Source of the DNA: Actinomycetota bacterium
GTDB taxonomy: Bacteria; Actinomycetota; Acidimicrobiia; Acidimicrobiales; Ilumatobacteraceae
Length of the DNA: 64,000 nt
NCBI GenBank assembly: GCA_016871355.1
Contig: VFZC01000006.1
Coordinates: 40,469 to 104,468 of the forward strand
Direction: 5' to 3'
The translations under genes and the position numbers were made by a program. Shown here one piece after another: positions 32,628 to 41,033 of this stretch. A model generated the notes under the pieces. It did no database searches, had not been told where the DNA came from, and worked only from the letters and a program-made list of their open reading frames with translations. Each line of letters starts with the position of its first letter. Position 1 is the stretch's first letter.

Positions 32628-33088
32628 GCGCGCCCGACGAACGCCCACTCACCCTTGATGCGGTTCTCGTGTTCGAGGCGCAGGTCGAGGATGGAGCGAG
32701 CCTTCAAGTGCAACGCGACGTGGTTCTGAGCCACGGCGTGTTCGAGCGCGGCCGAGAAGCAATGGCCGGCCAGGCTGTACGTGGCCGAGACGTCGTCGAG
32801 GTGCAGGCTCTCGGAACGGCCGGAATTGAAGGCGCCCAGTGCGGAGTCGACGGCGGAGTTGCCGGGCAACGTCTGGTCGACTTCACGGGCGAAAGCGACC
32901 ATGGCATCGCCCTCTTCGCGCATCCAGGCGATTTCGTGAGCGGCACGTTCGGCGCAGTTGCGCAGGACGTTCTCCATCATCTGAATGGCGATCTTCACCG
33001 GCGGCGACTCGACGGCTCCGTCGACGGTGGTGAGCAGTTCGTCGCGCAGATCGAGGAGGATCTGCTCGGTGGTGGGGCGAGTGAGCAT
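32624..33088 (-). CDS. Small helical partner protein, DUF6285/LvaB-like
   Basis: 154 aa, mostly helical: TEQILLDLRDELLTTVDGAVESPPVKIAIQMMENVLRNCAERAAHEIAWM near the start, and EHAVAQNHVALHLKARSILDLRLEHENRIKG near the end. No catalytic motif. It follows an APH-type phosphotransferase by 8 bp. In Pseudomonas putida, the small LvaB is required by the APH-family kinase LvaA to phosphorylate 4-hydroxyacyl-CoA; small helical proteins of the DUF6285 type accompany many such kinases. I suggest the same role here from length, fold and position, but the family match is from memory. Start ATG with an aggaggc Shine-Dalgarno. Confidence 0.68.
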   Translation of the reverse strand: MLTRPTTEQILLDLRDELLTTVDGAVESPPVKIAIQMMENVLRNCAERAAHEIAWMREEGDAMVAFAREVDQTLPGNSAVDSALGAFNSGRSESLHLDDVSATYSLAGHCFSAALEHAVAQNHVALHLKARSILDLRLEHENRIKGEWAFVGRA

Positions 33089-33096
33089 GGTGCCTC

Positions 33097-34113
33097 CTAG
33101 GCGGCCGGCGGGATGCAACCCGCCATGAAGTTCGAATGTCCGACGGTGAGTGCGTTGAGCGTGTAGGTGGTGAGGATTCCGGCGTTGAGGCCGCGAGCCA
33201 TCGCGCCGGCGCCACCCAAGACCTGCGCGTACACGGTGATCGCGGCGAGCGACGAGAAGTAGCCGAGCGTCGCGAGATTGACGGCTTCCTCGCTGAATCC
33301 AGTCTGCTCGCGGTAGCGCGCGAGGAACGCGACCGGGTCGGACATGATGAGGCTCGGTCCTGACGAGGCCGAGTACACCGCGTAGTACCCGATGTCCTCG
33401 CGCGGATCGCCGATGTGGGCGAGTTCCCAGTCGATCATCAGATGATCACCCGACGGGTCGACCATGATGTTGGCCGGCTGGAAGTCGCTGTGCACGAGAC
33501 GCAAGGGGAGCGGGGCCGGCTTGTTGGCCTGCAACCAGCCCGCTACGTAACGCAGGAACGGATTCGACTCGACGTGAGCGGCTTCGGCCTGACGGAAGCG
33601 ATCGATGAGAGTGTCGATGTACGACGACCAGTCGGTGGGCCGCGGAATGGCCGAGCCGACGTCGTTCGGATCGATGCGGTGGACGCGGGCCATCGTGTCG
33701 ACGAGGTCGAACGTGTGGCGGCCGTAGCCCTGGGCCGGATCGCAGGTGTTGAGCAGAGCCTGCAGCGAACTGCCTTCCACGAACTCGAGGACGATGCACT
33801 TCGTTCCGAGTTCGGAGCCGGTGCCATCGTAGTGCAGGGCCTTGGCCATCGGAATCGACGAGGCCTGGGTGAGCGATTGCAGCAACGCCCACTCGACGTC
33901 GCGATCGGTCTCCATCATCGCTTTGCCCGGAGGCGGGTCGCCGCGCAGCACCACGGTCTCGGTGCGACCGTCCTTCCAGCGGATGTCGGCCCGAGCCATG
34001 AGCCGGCTGTAGCCGCCGATCATCGGTTTGTACGACACCACGGTCGCGTCCTGTCCGGCGCGAGCCGTCAGGAAAGCGCCGAGGCGGCGCGGCATTTCGT
34101 CGGGATTCAGCAT
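33097..34113 (-). CDS. APH-family phosphotransferase, ACAD10/LvaA-like (putative 4-hydroxyacyl-CoA kinase)
   Basis: 338 aa. Kinase-like fold: MIGGYSRLMARADIRW (G-loop region), VVLRGDPPP, the catalytic loop HSDFQPANIMVD and metal-binding IDWELAHIGDPREDIGYY. This subgroup matches the N-terminal kinase domain of human ACAD10/11 and bacterial LvaA, which phosphorylate 4-hydroxyacyl-CoAs, rather than aminoglycoside-resistance enzymes. The start is the ATG at 34113; an upstream frame is spurious. It lies with a small helical partner, a Rieske oxygenase and a ThuA-like gene in one operon. Resistance activity is unlikely. Confidence 0.85.
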   Translation of the reverse strand: MLNPDEMPRRLGAFLTARAGQDATVVSYKPMIGGYSRLMARADIRWKDGRTETVVLRGDPPPGKAMMETDRDVEWALLQSLTQASSIPMAKALHYDGTGSELGTKCIVLEFVEGSSLQALLNTCDPAQGYGRHTFDLVDTMARVHRIDPNDVGSAIPRPTDWSSYIDTLIDRFRQAEAAHVESNPFLRYVAGWLQANKPAPLPLRLVHSDFQPANIMVDPSGDHLMIDWELAHIGDPREDIGYYAVYSASSGPSLIMSDPVAFLARYREQTGFSEEAVNLATLGYFSSLAAITVYAQVLGGAGAMARGLNAGILTTYTLNALTVGHSNFMAGCIPPAA

Positions 34114-34136
34114 GTTTCGTCTCCGTCCAGGTGGGA

Positions 34137-34355
34137 TCAGTCGCGGTCGATGGGGGCTTTGCTCACGCGATGGTTGGCGATCTGCGGACCGCCGATCCAT
34201 CCGCACAGTTGCGGGTCGCATTCGCGGATTTCGCCGTGCAAGTGGCGACCGTTGGTGGCGAACACACCCCACTGGCCGTCCTTGGTGACGCGAATGTTGC
34301 CGTCGTCGTCGAGTTCGTAGTGAGCCTTGGTGAAGGGGTGAACGATTCCGCGCAT
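34137..34355 (-). CDS. Small conserved-looking hypothetical protein (72 aa)
   Basis: Begins MRGIVHPFTKAHYELDDDGNIRVTKDGQWGVF, with GRHLHGEIRECDPQLCGWIGG in the middle. I do not recognise a family. Predicted as beta-rich, with two cysteines (CDPQLC) four residues apart. The ATG overlaps the Rieske gene stop (ATGA), so it is translationally coupled to that oxygenase, and the phosphotransferase follows 23 bp later. Coupling and normal codon usage argue that it is real. It may be an accessory of the oxygenase, but nothing proves this. Confidence 0.7.
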   Translation of the reverse strand: MRGIVHPFTKAHYELDDDGNIRVTKDGQWGVFATNGRHLHGEIRECDPQLCGWIGGPQIANHRVSKAPIDRD

Positions 34356-35713
34356 CAGCGCCCCACCCACTCGCCGAGCTTGGTGTGCAGCCAGCGCACC
34401 TTGGACTCCTGATAATTGGCCAGGGTGATGCCGGGCTTGAACGTGGTTTCGAGTCCCAACTGCACCTTCGACATGTTGAACACGTCCTGGTCGAACACCT
34501 TGGCCAGCATTCCGAGTTCGGTCGCGGTGGTCCAGGATTCGTCGATCGTCAGATCACGACGAGCCGCCGGAGCCGGACGCTCACCTTCGAACGGCGACAG
34601 GAACAGCACTTCCATGATCGCCGAGCGATGGTTGTCGCCGTTCGGTCGGAAGCGGTACACGATACGGTTGAATGCGCCCCACGGATGGAAATTGGGGAAC
34701 AACGTGTAGTCGATGCTGTCCATGAACTCGGCGTCGCTCATCGAGTCGACCATGTCGCCGGCGATCGGGCGCCAACGTTCGCGTCCCATGGCGGCACCGA
34801 TGGCCCGAGCCGACGCACCGTCGGGAACCGGCACCGGTGAATCCTGATCGGTGCGCACGTCGAGCATCGACCGCATCATCTCGTCCTGACTCACCTCGTA
34901 CCAGAGCAACGGACTGGGGGTGAGGGCGGGAGTGATGACGCGCGAGCAGTTCTCCCACACGTCGACCTGCGAGTTGGTGTCGCCGAGGTAGTAGAGGATC
35001 TGCGGGTGCGTGGCGTTCACGTGGTACGCCTCGGAGAACGCTTCTTGGGCGATCTTCCAGTTGGCGGCGATCACCTTGGTGACGTGAGCCTCCACGTAAC
35101 GATCCTCGAGTTTCCAGACCTCGAACTGCTCGGCCAGATCGCGCACGAAGTCGTCGAACGGTTCGCAGTTCGGATCGGGGTTGATGAACACGAATCCGCC
35201 CCACGTGGCGACCTTGCATTCGGGCAGCATGAAGTCGACCTCGGCGCGATCGTCGACGTGCGGGAAGTCCCAGCGGGCCGGAACGTCGGCGAGCGATCCG
35301 TCGAGGGCCCACGCGAAACCGTGGAACGGGCAGCGCAGTTCGGAGCAGTGGCCGTCGTAATCCTTGAGGCGGCGACCGCGGTGCAAGCACGCATTCGGGT
35401 AGGCCTTGATCGACATGTCGGGTTGACGCACCACGATGAACGACATATCGGCGATTTCGTACAGGTTGTAGTCACCGGGTCCGGGGATGTGCTCCTCGCG
35501 ACAGGCGAACTGCCACACCCGCTTCCAGAGTCGCTCCTTCTCCAGTTCGTGGTACTCGCGCGAGATGTAGCGCTCGATCGAGATGTCGGCGTCGCCGAGG
35601 AATCGGGGCGACTCGAGACGCAGGACGTCGGGCACCGGGTGGGTGTCGGTGTCGAGCAACTCTTGGTACGTGATGCCCGGGGAGCGGGCCGGGCGCGGAT
35701 CGAGAGCGGTCAT
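34355..35713 (-). CDS. Rieske non-heme iron oxygenase alpha subunit
   Basis: 452 aa. Rieske ligands C109/H111 (CLHRGR) and C128/H131 (CPFHGF); mononuclear-iron region QEAFSEAYHVNATHPQ with H229 and H234. The domain order and the phrase 'EAxAExYHV.ATHPQ' are shared with the Rieske protein at 37421-38866, making the two close paralogues on opposite strands. Likely hydroxylates a terpenoid, steroid or aromatic acid; the reductase is elsewhere. The ATG at 35713 follows an AT-rich AATAAT that could be a leaderless -10. First gene of the five-gene minus-strand unit down to 31839. Confidence 0.93.
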   Translation of the reverse strand: MTALDPRPARSPGITYQELLDTDTHPVPDVLRLESPRFLGDADISIERYISREYHELEKERLWKRVWQFACREEHIPGPGDYNLYEIADMSFIVVRQPDMSIKAYPNACLHRGRRLKDYDGHCSELRCPFHGFAWALDGSLADVPARWDFPHVDDRAEVDFMLPECKVATWGGFVFINPDPNCEPFDDFVRDLAEQFEVWKLEDRYVEAHVTKVIAANWKIAQEAFSEAYHVNATHPQILYYLGDTNSQVDVWENCSRVITPALTPSPLLWYEVSQDEMMRSMLDVRTDQDSPVPVPDGASARAIGAAMGRERWRPIAGDMVDSMSDAEFMDSIDYTLFPNFHPWGAFNRIVYRFRPNGDNHRSAIMEVLFLSPFEGERPAPAARRDLTIDESWTTATELGMLAKVFDQDVFNMSKVQLGLETTFKPGITLANYQESKVRWLHTKLGEWVGR

Positions 35714-35719
35714 GGGTCC

Positions 35720-35725
35720 ATTATT
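35720..35725 (-). promoter_or_regulatory. Possible leaderless -10 of the Rieske gene at 35713
   Basis: AATAAT on the minus strand ends 7 nt before the ATG, in an AT-rich patch of an otherwise GC-rich region. The hexamer deviates from TANNNT at its first two positions. Confidence 0.35.
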
Positions 35726-35757
35726 GACTCGGTGATTAGTTCCGTCCAGGGTCCGAC

Positions 35758-35763
35758 TACTCT
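35758..35763 (+). promoter_or_regulatory. Probable -10 element of the ligase-Rieske-ligase operon
   Basis: TACTCT, 30 nt before the ligase ATG at 35793, which has a ggaggag Shine-Dalgarno. It is divergent from the Rieske gene at 35713. Confidence 0.35.
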
Positions 35764-35792
35764 CGGCCCGAGCCAGCACTGGAGGAGCCACC

Positions 35793-37424
35793 ATGTTGAC
35801 GTTCGCCAACATCTTCGAAGCCCATGCCGACGCCATGCCGACAGCGACCGCGATCGCCTACGGCGACCGGGAGACCACCTGGGCTCAGTACGACGACCAG
35901 GCGGCCCGAGTGGCCGCGGCCTACGGGGCCCAGGGCATGGGCCTGGGTTCGAAGGTCGGCATGTTCATGTACAACTGCCCCGAGTATCTGGTCACGCAAT
36001 ACGCGGCGTTCAAGTCGCGGGTCACCCCGGTGAACGTGAACTACCGGTACCTCGACGACGAACTGCACTACCTGCTCGAGAACGCCGACTGCGAAGCCGT
36101 CGTGTTCCACTCGAGCCTGGGCGACCGCATCAAGCGCGTGAAGGATCGCCTTCCCAAGTTGAAGTTGCTGGTCGAGGTCCTCGACGGTCCGTCGGCCGAA
36201 GTGCCCGGTGCGGTGTCGTGGGACTCGTTGCTGGCCACACACTCACCAGCGGCGCGCCAGGAGCGCGGCCGCGACGACCTCTACATGCTCTACACCGGCG
36301 GCACCACCGGAATGCCCAAAGGCGTGATGTATTCGCTCGGCACGTTCACCGAAGGTTTCCTCGGGTTCTACACCGGACCGATGGGCCGGGGACCGTTCTC
36401 GTCGGTCGAGGAAGTCGTGGGCACCGCCAAGGTCGTTCATCAGGCCATGGGTCAGCCCACGGCCATTCCGGGATGTCCGCTCATGCACGGAACCGGCGTG
36501 TGGTTGGGCGCTCTGCTGCCGCATCTCATGGCCGGAAAGGTCGTGTTGCTCGAAGGTCGTTCGTTCGATGCGCACGAGATGTTCCGCGCCATCGAGAAGC
36601 ATCGCGTCGGACAACTCGTGATCGTCGGCGACGCCTTCGCTCGACCGATGCTCACCGCGTTGCGTGAGAAGGTTGCATCGGGCACGTCGTACGACACGTC
36701 ATCCGTGCAGATGATCATCTCGACCGGAGCGATGTTCTCGTCCGACATCAAGGCCGGCATCTTCGAACACATGCCCACGTCGGCTGTCATGGACATCCTC
36801 GGCTCGAGTGAAGGCGGCATGGCTCAGACCATGGCCACCAAGGACAACATCAACACCACCGCATCGTTCGGCGCGATGCCCAACACCAAGGTGTTCGGCC
36901 CGGACGACAAGGAAGTCGCCGCGGGTTCGGGTGTCGTGGGCATGGTGGGCGTGAGCGGTCCGGGCGTTCCAATCGGTTACTACAAGGATCCCGAGAAGTC
37001 GGCCCGCACCTTCCGCGAGATCGACGGTGTTCGCTACAGCTTCCCGGGTGACATGGCTCTGGTCGAAGCCGATGGAACCATCACGTTGCTCGGTCGCGGC
37101 TCGAACTGCATCAACACCGCTGGCGAGAAAGTGTTCCCCGAGGAAGTCGAAGAAGTCGTCAAGACGCACCCGGCCGTGGCCGACTGCCTCGTGTTCGGTG
37201 TGCCCGACGAGAAGTTCGGCAATCGCGTGGTGGGTGTGGCGTCGTTGGCGGCCGGCGCGACCGCACCGAGCGGTGACGACGTGATCGCTTACACCAAGAC
37301 CAAACTGTCGAGCTACAAAGTGCCCAAGCAGTTGGTGTTCGTGGCCACCGTGCCGCGCGCCCCCAACGGCAAGGCCGACTACAAGACAGCCAAGACGATG
37401 TTCGAAACGGGAGGGGTTTCGTGA
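35793..37424 (+). CDS. AMP-forming acyl-CoA ligase
   Basis: 543 aa. Activates a carboxylic acid as acyl-AMP and transfers it to CoA. P-loop LYTGGTTGMPKGV, adenylation motif region (DILGSSEGG), hinge FPGDMALVEADGTITLLGRG and the C-terminal catalytic Lys in PNGKADYKTAK. NVNYRYLDDEL and the SSEGG motif are shared with the ligase at 38869, marking paralogues. Start ATG with ggaggag. Its stop overlaps the next GTG (GTGA). The substrate is probably a cyclic or isoprenoid acid, judging from the Rieske neighbours (inference). Confidence 0.92.
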   Translation: MLTFANIFEAHADAMPTATAIAYGDRETTWAQYDDQAARVAAAYGAQGMGLGSKVGMFMYNCPEYLVTQYAAFKSRVTPVNVNYRYLDDELHYLLENADCEAVVFHSSLGDRIKRVKDRLPKLKLLVEVLDGPSAEVPGAVSWDSLLATHSPAARQERGRDDLYMLYTGGTTGMPKGVMYSLGTFTEGFLGFYTGPMGRGPFSSVEEVVGTAKVVHQAMGQPTAIPGCPLMHGTGVWLGALLPHLMAGKVVLLEGRSFDAHEMFRAIEKHRVGQLVIVGDAFARPMLTALREKVASGTSYDTSSVQMIISTGAMFSSDIKAGIFEHMPTSAVMDILGSSEGGMAQTMATKDNINTTASFGAMPNTKVFGPDDKEVAAGSGVVGMVGVSGPGVPIGYYKDPEKSARTFREIDGVRYSFPGDMALVEADGTITLLGRGSNCINTAGEKVFPEEVEEVVKTHPAVADCLVFGVPDEKFGNRVVGVASLAAGATAPSGDDVIAYTKTKLSSYKVPKQLVFVATVPRAPNGKADYKTAKTMFETGGVS

Positions 37425-38866
37425 CGGCAATCGACGATCAGATCGGACGAGCCCGCAGCACGGGTCCGAGTGTGCAGGACTTGCTGGCGGCCGACACGCG
37501 GCCGGTTCCCCAGTCGCTCACCGACCACTCGTATGTTCCGCAGGGGAAGGCCGACGTGCCGAAGGTTCGGTACACCGCGGCCAAGTTCGCCGAACTCGAG
37601 TACGAGTATCTCTGGACCCGCACGTGGCAGATGGCGTGCCATGTCGACGAGATTCCGCAGCCCGGCGATCACGTCGTGTACGACGTGGCCGACCAGTCGT
37701 TGCTCGTCACGCGTGCGAAGGACGGCTCCATCCGCGCGTACCACAACTCGTGTCTGCATCGCGGCACGAAGTTGCGCACCGAAGACGGACGCGTCGGATC
37801 GTTCCGCTGTCCGTTCCACGGCTGGAAATGGGATCTCGACGGCAAGTTGGTCGAACTGCCGGCCGAATGGGACTTCCCGCAGGTGTGGCAGCAACCCGAT
37901 TCGTGCCTGCCCGAGGCCAAAGTTGCGGTGTGGGAAGGGTTCGTGTTCGTGAACCTCGATCCCGACGCCGAACCGTTCGAGTCGGTGGCGGCCAAGCTCA
38001 TCGAGCACTTCGGTCGCGATTTCAACATGGCCAACCGTTACGTCGCGTTCCACGCGGTGAAAGAAGTGCCGGCCAACTGGAAGGTCTGCATGGAGGCCTT
38101 CGCCGAGGGCTATCACGTGATCGCCACGCATCCGCAGATCCTCGAATTCGCCGGTGATGCCAACAGCGAGTACTCCATCTGGGAGGACTCGCAGTACGTC
38201 ACCCGTTTCGTCAACGGTTTCGGCGTGCAGAGCCCGCACCTCGGCAACTTGCCCGAGCAACAAGTGGCCGATGCGTATCTGGCCTTCTCGGCGCGGGCCG
38301 GTCGCGGTGCGATCCAGGTTCCCGACGGCAAGTCGGCGCGCGAAGTCGTGGCCGAAGTGTTCCGCGGTGCGATGGGTCAGGTGTTCGGCGTCGATCTCTC
38401 GACCGCGTCCGACTCCGAGATTCTCGACGCGCACCTTTATCACTTGTTCCCCGCGTTCATGCCGTGGGCCGGTGTGGGTCAGTCGCTCGTGTATCGCTGG
38501 CGGCCGGGTCGCACGCCCGACACGTGCTTCATGGACGTGTTGCGCATGATGCCGGTGCCGCCGGGCAAGGAACGGCCGGCCCCGGCACCCACCCAACGGT
38601 TGCGCCTCGAGCAGTCGTGGAAGGAAGCCGAAGGGATGTCCGGTCTGGCCGACGTGTTCGAACAGGACATGGAGAACCTGCCCAAGGTTCAACTCGGCTT
38701 GAAGATGACCGCCAAGCGCGCGAAGAAGGGCGTGTCGTTCGGTTTGTACCAGGAGACGCGTATCCGCCTGATCCACCGCAACATCGATCGCTTCATCGCC
38801 GAGGGGTTGGCCGCCGACGGACGTTCCGTCGACGAACTGACTCCCTTCATCGTTCCCGAGGGCTGA
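37421..38866 (+). CDS. Rieske non-heme iron oxygenase alpha subunit
   Basis: 481 aa. C111/H113 (CLHRGT) and C130/H133 (CPFHGW) bind the Rieske cluster; EAFAEGYHVIATHPQ gives the mononuclear-iron histidines. GTG start overlapping the ligase stop. Close paralogue of the minus-strand Rieske at 34355-35713, but with a longer C-terminal part (KRAKKGVSFGLYQETRIRL). It lies between two acyl-CoA ligases, so oxygenation and CoA activation act on the same compound series. The stop is followed in two bases by the next GTG start. Confidence 0.93.
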   Translation: MTAIDDQIGRARSTGPSVQDLLAADTRPVPQSLTDHSYVPQGKADVPKVRYTAAKFAELEYEYLWTRTWQMACHVDEIPQPGDHVVYDVADQSLLVTRAKDGSIRAYHNSCLHRGTKLRTEDGRVGSFRCPFHGWKWDLDGKLVELPAEWDFPQVWQQPDSCLPEAKVAVWEGFVFVNLDPDAEPFESVAAKLIEHFGRDFNMANRYVAFHAVKEVPANWKVCMEAFAEGYHVIATHPQILEFAGDANSEYSIWEDSQYVTRFVNGFGVQSPHLGNLPEQQVADAYLAFSARAGRGAIQVPDGKSAREVVAEVFRGAMGQVFGVDLSTASDSEILDAHLYHLFPAFMPWAGVGQSLVYRWRPGRTPDTCFMDVLRMMPVPPGKERPAPAPTQRLRLEQSWKEAEGMSGLADVFEQDMENLPKVQLGLKMTAKRAKKGVSFGLYQETRIRLIHRNIDRFIAEGLAADGRSVDELTPFIVPEG

Positions 38867-38868
38867 AC

Positions 38869-40494
38869 GTGTTGAACGAGAGCTGGGCCACGCTCTGGGA
38901 AGCGCTGGCCGCGGCTCAACCCGATCACGTCGCGGTCGTCATCGGCGACACCCACATCACGTGGTCGCAACTCGATGGTGGTGCCGCGCGCGTGGCCACC
39001 GTGATGAACGGTGCCGGGATCGGCCACGATCACAAAGTCGGCCAGTTGCTCTACAACTGCCCCGAATACCTCGAGTCGGCGTACGCGTCGTTCAAGGTGC
39101 GGGCGAGCACGGTCAACGTCAACTACCGCTACAAGGCGCCCGAGATCGTGCACGTGTTGTCCGACTCGGGCGCGACGGCACTCGTGTACCACTCGGCGTT
39201 CGCTCCGGTGGTCGAAGAAGCCCGCCGCTCACTGCCGGGTCTTCGCCTCTTGCTGCAAGTCGACGACGACAGTGGCAACGCCTTGCTGTCGGGAGCATCG
39301 TGGTACGGCGAAGCCAAGTCGGCGGTTGACCCCATGGCACCCATCGCGCGCGCCGGCAGCGATTCGCTCCTGCTCTACACCGGTGGAACGACCGGACTGC
39401 CCAAAGGTGTCGTGTGGAGCCATACCGGTTTGTTCGGCGCACTTGCCTTCACCGGTTACGCGTCGCTGGGTTTGCCTCTTCCCGAGAACGTGGCCGACGT
39501 CGCGCGCGTCGCGGTCGAGTTGCAATCGGCCGGTCGAGGACCGGTCAACATGACCGCACCGCCGCTCATGCACGGCACGGCGATGTTCCTCGCATTCTCC
39601 ACGTTCGTTCTCGGTGGCACGGTCGTGTTGTTGGCCGGTCGTCGTTTCGACCCGGCCGAACTGCTGCGACTCGTGCAACGCGAACGCGTCACGCAGGTGT
39701 CGATCGTCGGTGACGCTTTCGCTCGTCCGATCGTGGCCGAGATCGAACGCGCCGAGTCGGCGGGTCAGCCCTACGACCTGTCGTCACTCGCCCGCATCGT
39801 GTCCACCGGCGCCACGTTGTCGAGTGAAATGAAGTCGGCCCTCATGCAACGAGCCACCAGTGCGGTGGTTCTCGACATGATCGGAGCTTCCGAAGGCGGA
39901 CCGTTCGCGGTGGCGATGACCATGCCGGGCCAGGATCCCGTGGCCACCGCCAAGTTCATGGCCACTCCGGCCACGGCGCTGTTCGACGATCAGACATGGG
40001 AGAAAATTCCGTTCGGTTCCGACCGCGCCGGCGTGTTGGCGGCGGCTGGTCCGATGCCCGATGGCTACTTCGGAGACGCCGAGCGAACCGCCCGAACGTT
40101 CCGAACGATCGACGGAGTGCGTTACACGGTGCCCGGTGACTACGCGCGCATCGATGCCGACGGAACCGTGCATCTTCTCGGTCGTGGTTCGGTGTGCATC
40201 AACACCGGTGGCGAAAAGGTGTACCCCGAAGAAGTCGAAGTCGCGGTGCGATCGCACCCGAACGTCGTCGATTGCGTGGTGGTGGGTGTACCCGATCAGC
40301 GTTACGGCGAAACGGTGGTCGCCGTGGTGTCGACCGATGGTGGCGCGCTCTCGGAAGCCGATCTCATCGCTCACGTGAAGACACGCATGGCCGATTACAA
40401 AGCGCCCCGACGGGCGGTGTTCGTCGATCAGGTGTACCGCAGTCCGTCGGGCAAGGCCGATTATCGCTGGGCGCGCGAGCGCGCCCAGTCGTGA
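38869..40494 (+). CDS. AMP-forming acyl-CoA ligase
   Basis: 541 aa. P-loop LYTGGTTGLPKGV, LDMIGASEGG, VPGDYARIDADGTVHLLGRGSVCINTGGEKVYPEEVE and the catalytic Lys segment SPSGKADYRWA. Paralogous to the ligase at 35793-37424. The GTG at 38869 starts two bases after the Rieske stop; longer upstream extension lies inside that gene. The last codons (ARERAQS-stop) form the first unit of a 26-bp tandem repeat that continues 147 bp past the stop, an unusual 3' end. Confidence 0.92.
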   Translation: MLNESWATLWEALAAAQPDHVAVVIGDTHITWSQLDGGAARVATVMNGAGIGHDHKVGQLLYNCPEYLESAYASFKVRASTVNVNYRYKAPEIVHVLSDSGATALVYHSAFAPVVEEARRSLPGLRLLLQVDDDSGNALLSGASWYGEAKSAVDPMAPIARAGSDSLLLYTGGTTGLPKGVVWSHTGLFGALAFTGYASLGLPLPENVADVARVAVELQSAGRGPVNMTAPPLMHGTAMFLAFSTFVLGGTVVLLAGRRFDPAELLRLVQRERVTQVSIVGDAFARPIVAEIERAESAGQPYDLSSLARIVSTGATLSSEMKSALMQRATSAVVLDMIGASEGGPFAVAMTMPGQDPVATAKFMATPATALFDDQTWEKIPFGSDRAGVLAAAGPMPDGYFGDAERTARTFRTIDGVRYTVPGDYARIDADGTVHLLGRGSVCINTGGEKVYPEEVEVAVRSHPNVVDCVVVGVPDQRYGETVVAVVSTDGGALSEADLIAHVKTRMADYKAPRRAVFVDQVYRSPSGKADYRWARERAQS

Positions 40495-40641
40495 TCGTGC
40501 GCGAGCGCGCCCAGTCGTGATCGTGCGCGAGCGCGCCCAGTCGTGATCGTGCGCGAGCGCGCCCAGTCGTGATCGTGCGCGAGCGCGCCCAGTCGTGATC
40601 GTGCGCGAGCGCGCCCAGTCGTGATCGTGCGCGAGCGCGCC
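40473..40641 (+). repeat. 26-bp tandem repeat, 6.5 copies, beginning inside the ligase 3' end
   Basis: Unit gcgcgagcgcgcc + cagtcgtgatcgt, with identical copies starting at 40473, 40499, 40525, 40551, 40577 and 40603, plus a half copy at 40629. The first unit encodes the last residues and the TGA stop of the acyl-CoA ligase, so the array grew by duplicating the gene end. No base differences were seen among full copies, implying recent expansion or homogenisation. Each unit has a gcgc-gagc-gcgc mini-hairpin. The array fills most of the gap to the convergent ABM gene. Confidence 0.95.
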
Positions 40642-40660
40642 GGAGTCTGACCGCGCGCGT

Positions 40661-41008
40661 TCAGTCGAACGAAGCGGTGGCCTTGAAGTCGGGGCCGTAC
40701 ACCGGTGCGGTCTTGTCGATGCGCAGTTTGCGGCTCACGGCCGACTTGAGGCCGAACTTGCCGAGCAGGTCACGCATGCCGTGATAGTTCGGGTGATCGA
40801 AGTGCGCCGCCAACGTGGCTTCGTCTTCCCACAGTTCGTACACCTGGATCAGATCGGGCTCGACGGGGTCGGCCGCGAAGCAGTACACGAGGCAGCCCGG
40901 CTCGTCGTCGCGGGTGCCCTTCTGGAACGGAATGGATGCGGCAACGGCGGCGTCGCGCTGGGCCGGATCGTTGATGCGGATGGCTGCTTCGATCGCGATG
41001 AGTGCCAT
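40661..41008 (-). CDS. ABM-domain (antibiotic biosynthesis monooxygenase-like) protein
   Basis: 115 aa. ALIAIEAAIRINDPAQRDAAVAASIPFQKGTRDDEPGCLVYCFAADPVEPDLIQVYELWEDEATLAAHFDHP matches the ferredoxin-like dimeric alpha/beta barrel of ABM proteins: E-x-G-C near strand 2, 'YELW.d..al..H' and the His in AHFDHPNY. Members include quinol monooxygenases and heme-degrading or detoxifying enzymes without a cofactor; a precise role cannot be given. The ATG has an agggga Shine-Dalgarno. A second ABM gene lies at 50812. Confidence 0.83.
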   Translation of the reverse strand: MALIAIEAAIRINDPAQRDAAVAASIPFQKGTRDDEPGCLVYCFAADPVEPDLIQVYELWEDEATLAAHFDHPNYHGMRDLLGKFGLKSAVSRKLRIDKTAPVYGPDFKATASFD

Positions 41009-41033
41009 GAGTTCCCCTGTTGGTCGGATTGAA

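Noticed and set aside
33097..34113. Aminoglycoside resistance gene
   Set aside because: The APH-like fold belongs to the ACAD10/LvaA branch by context (Rieske, small partner protein) and motif style; nothing suggests antibiotic resistance.
40473..40641. CRISPR array
   Set aside because: The repeats are directly contiguous with no unique spacers, and the first copy is coding sequence.
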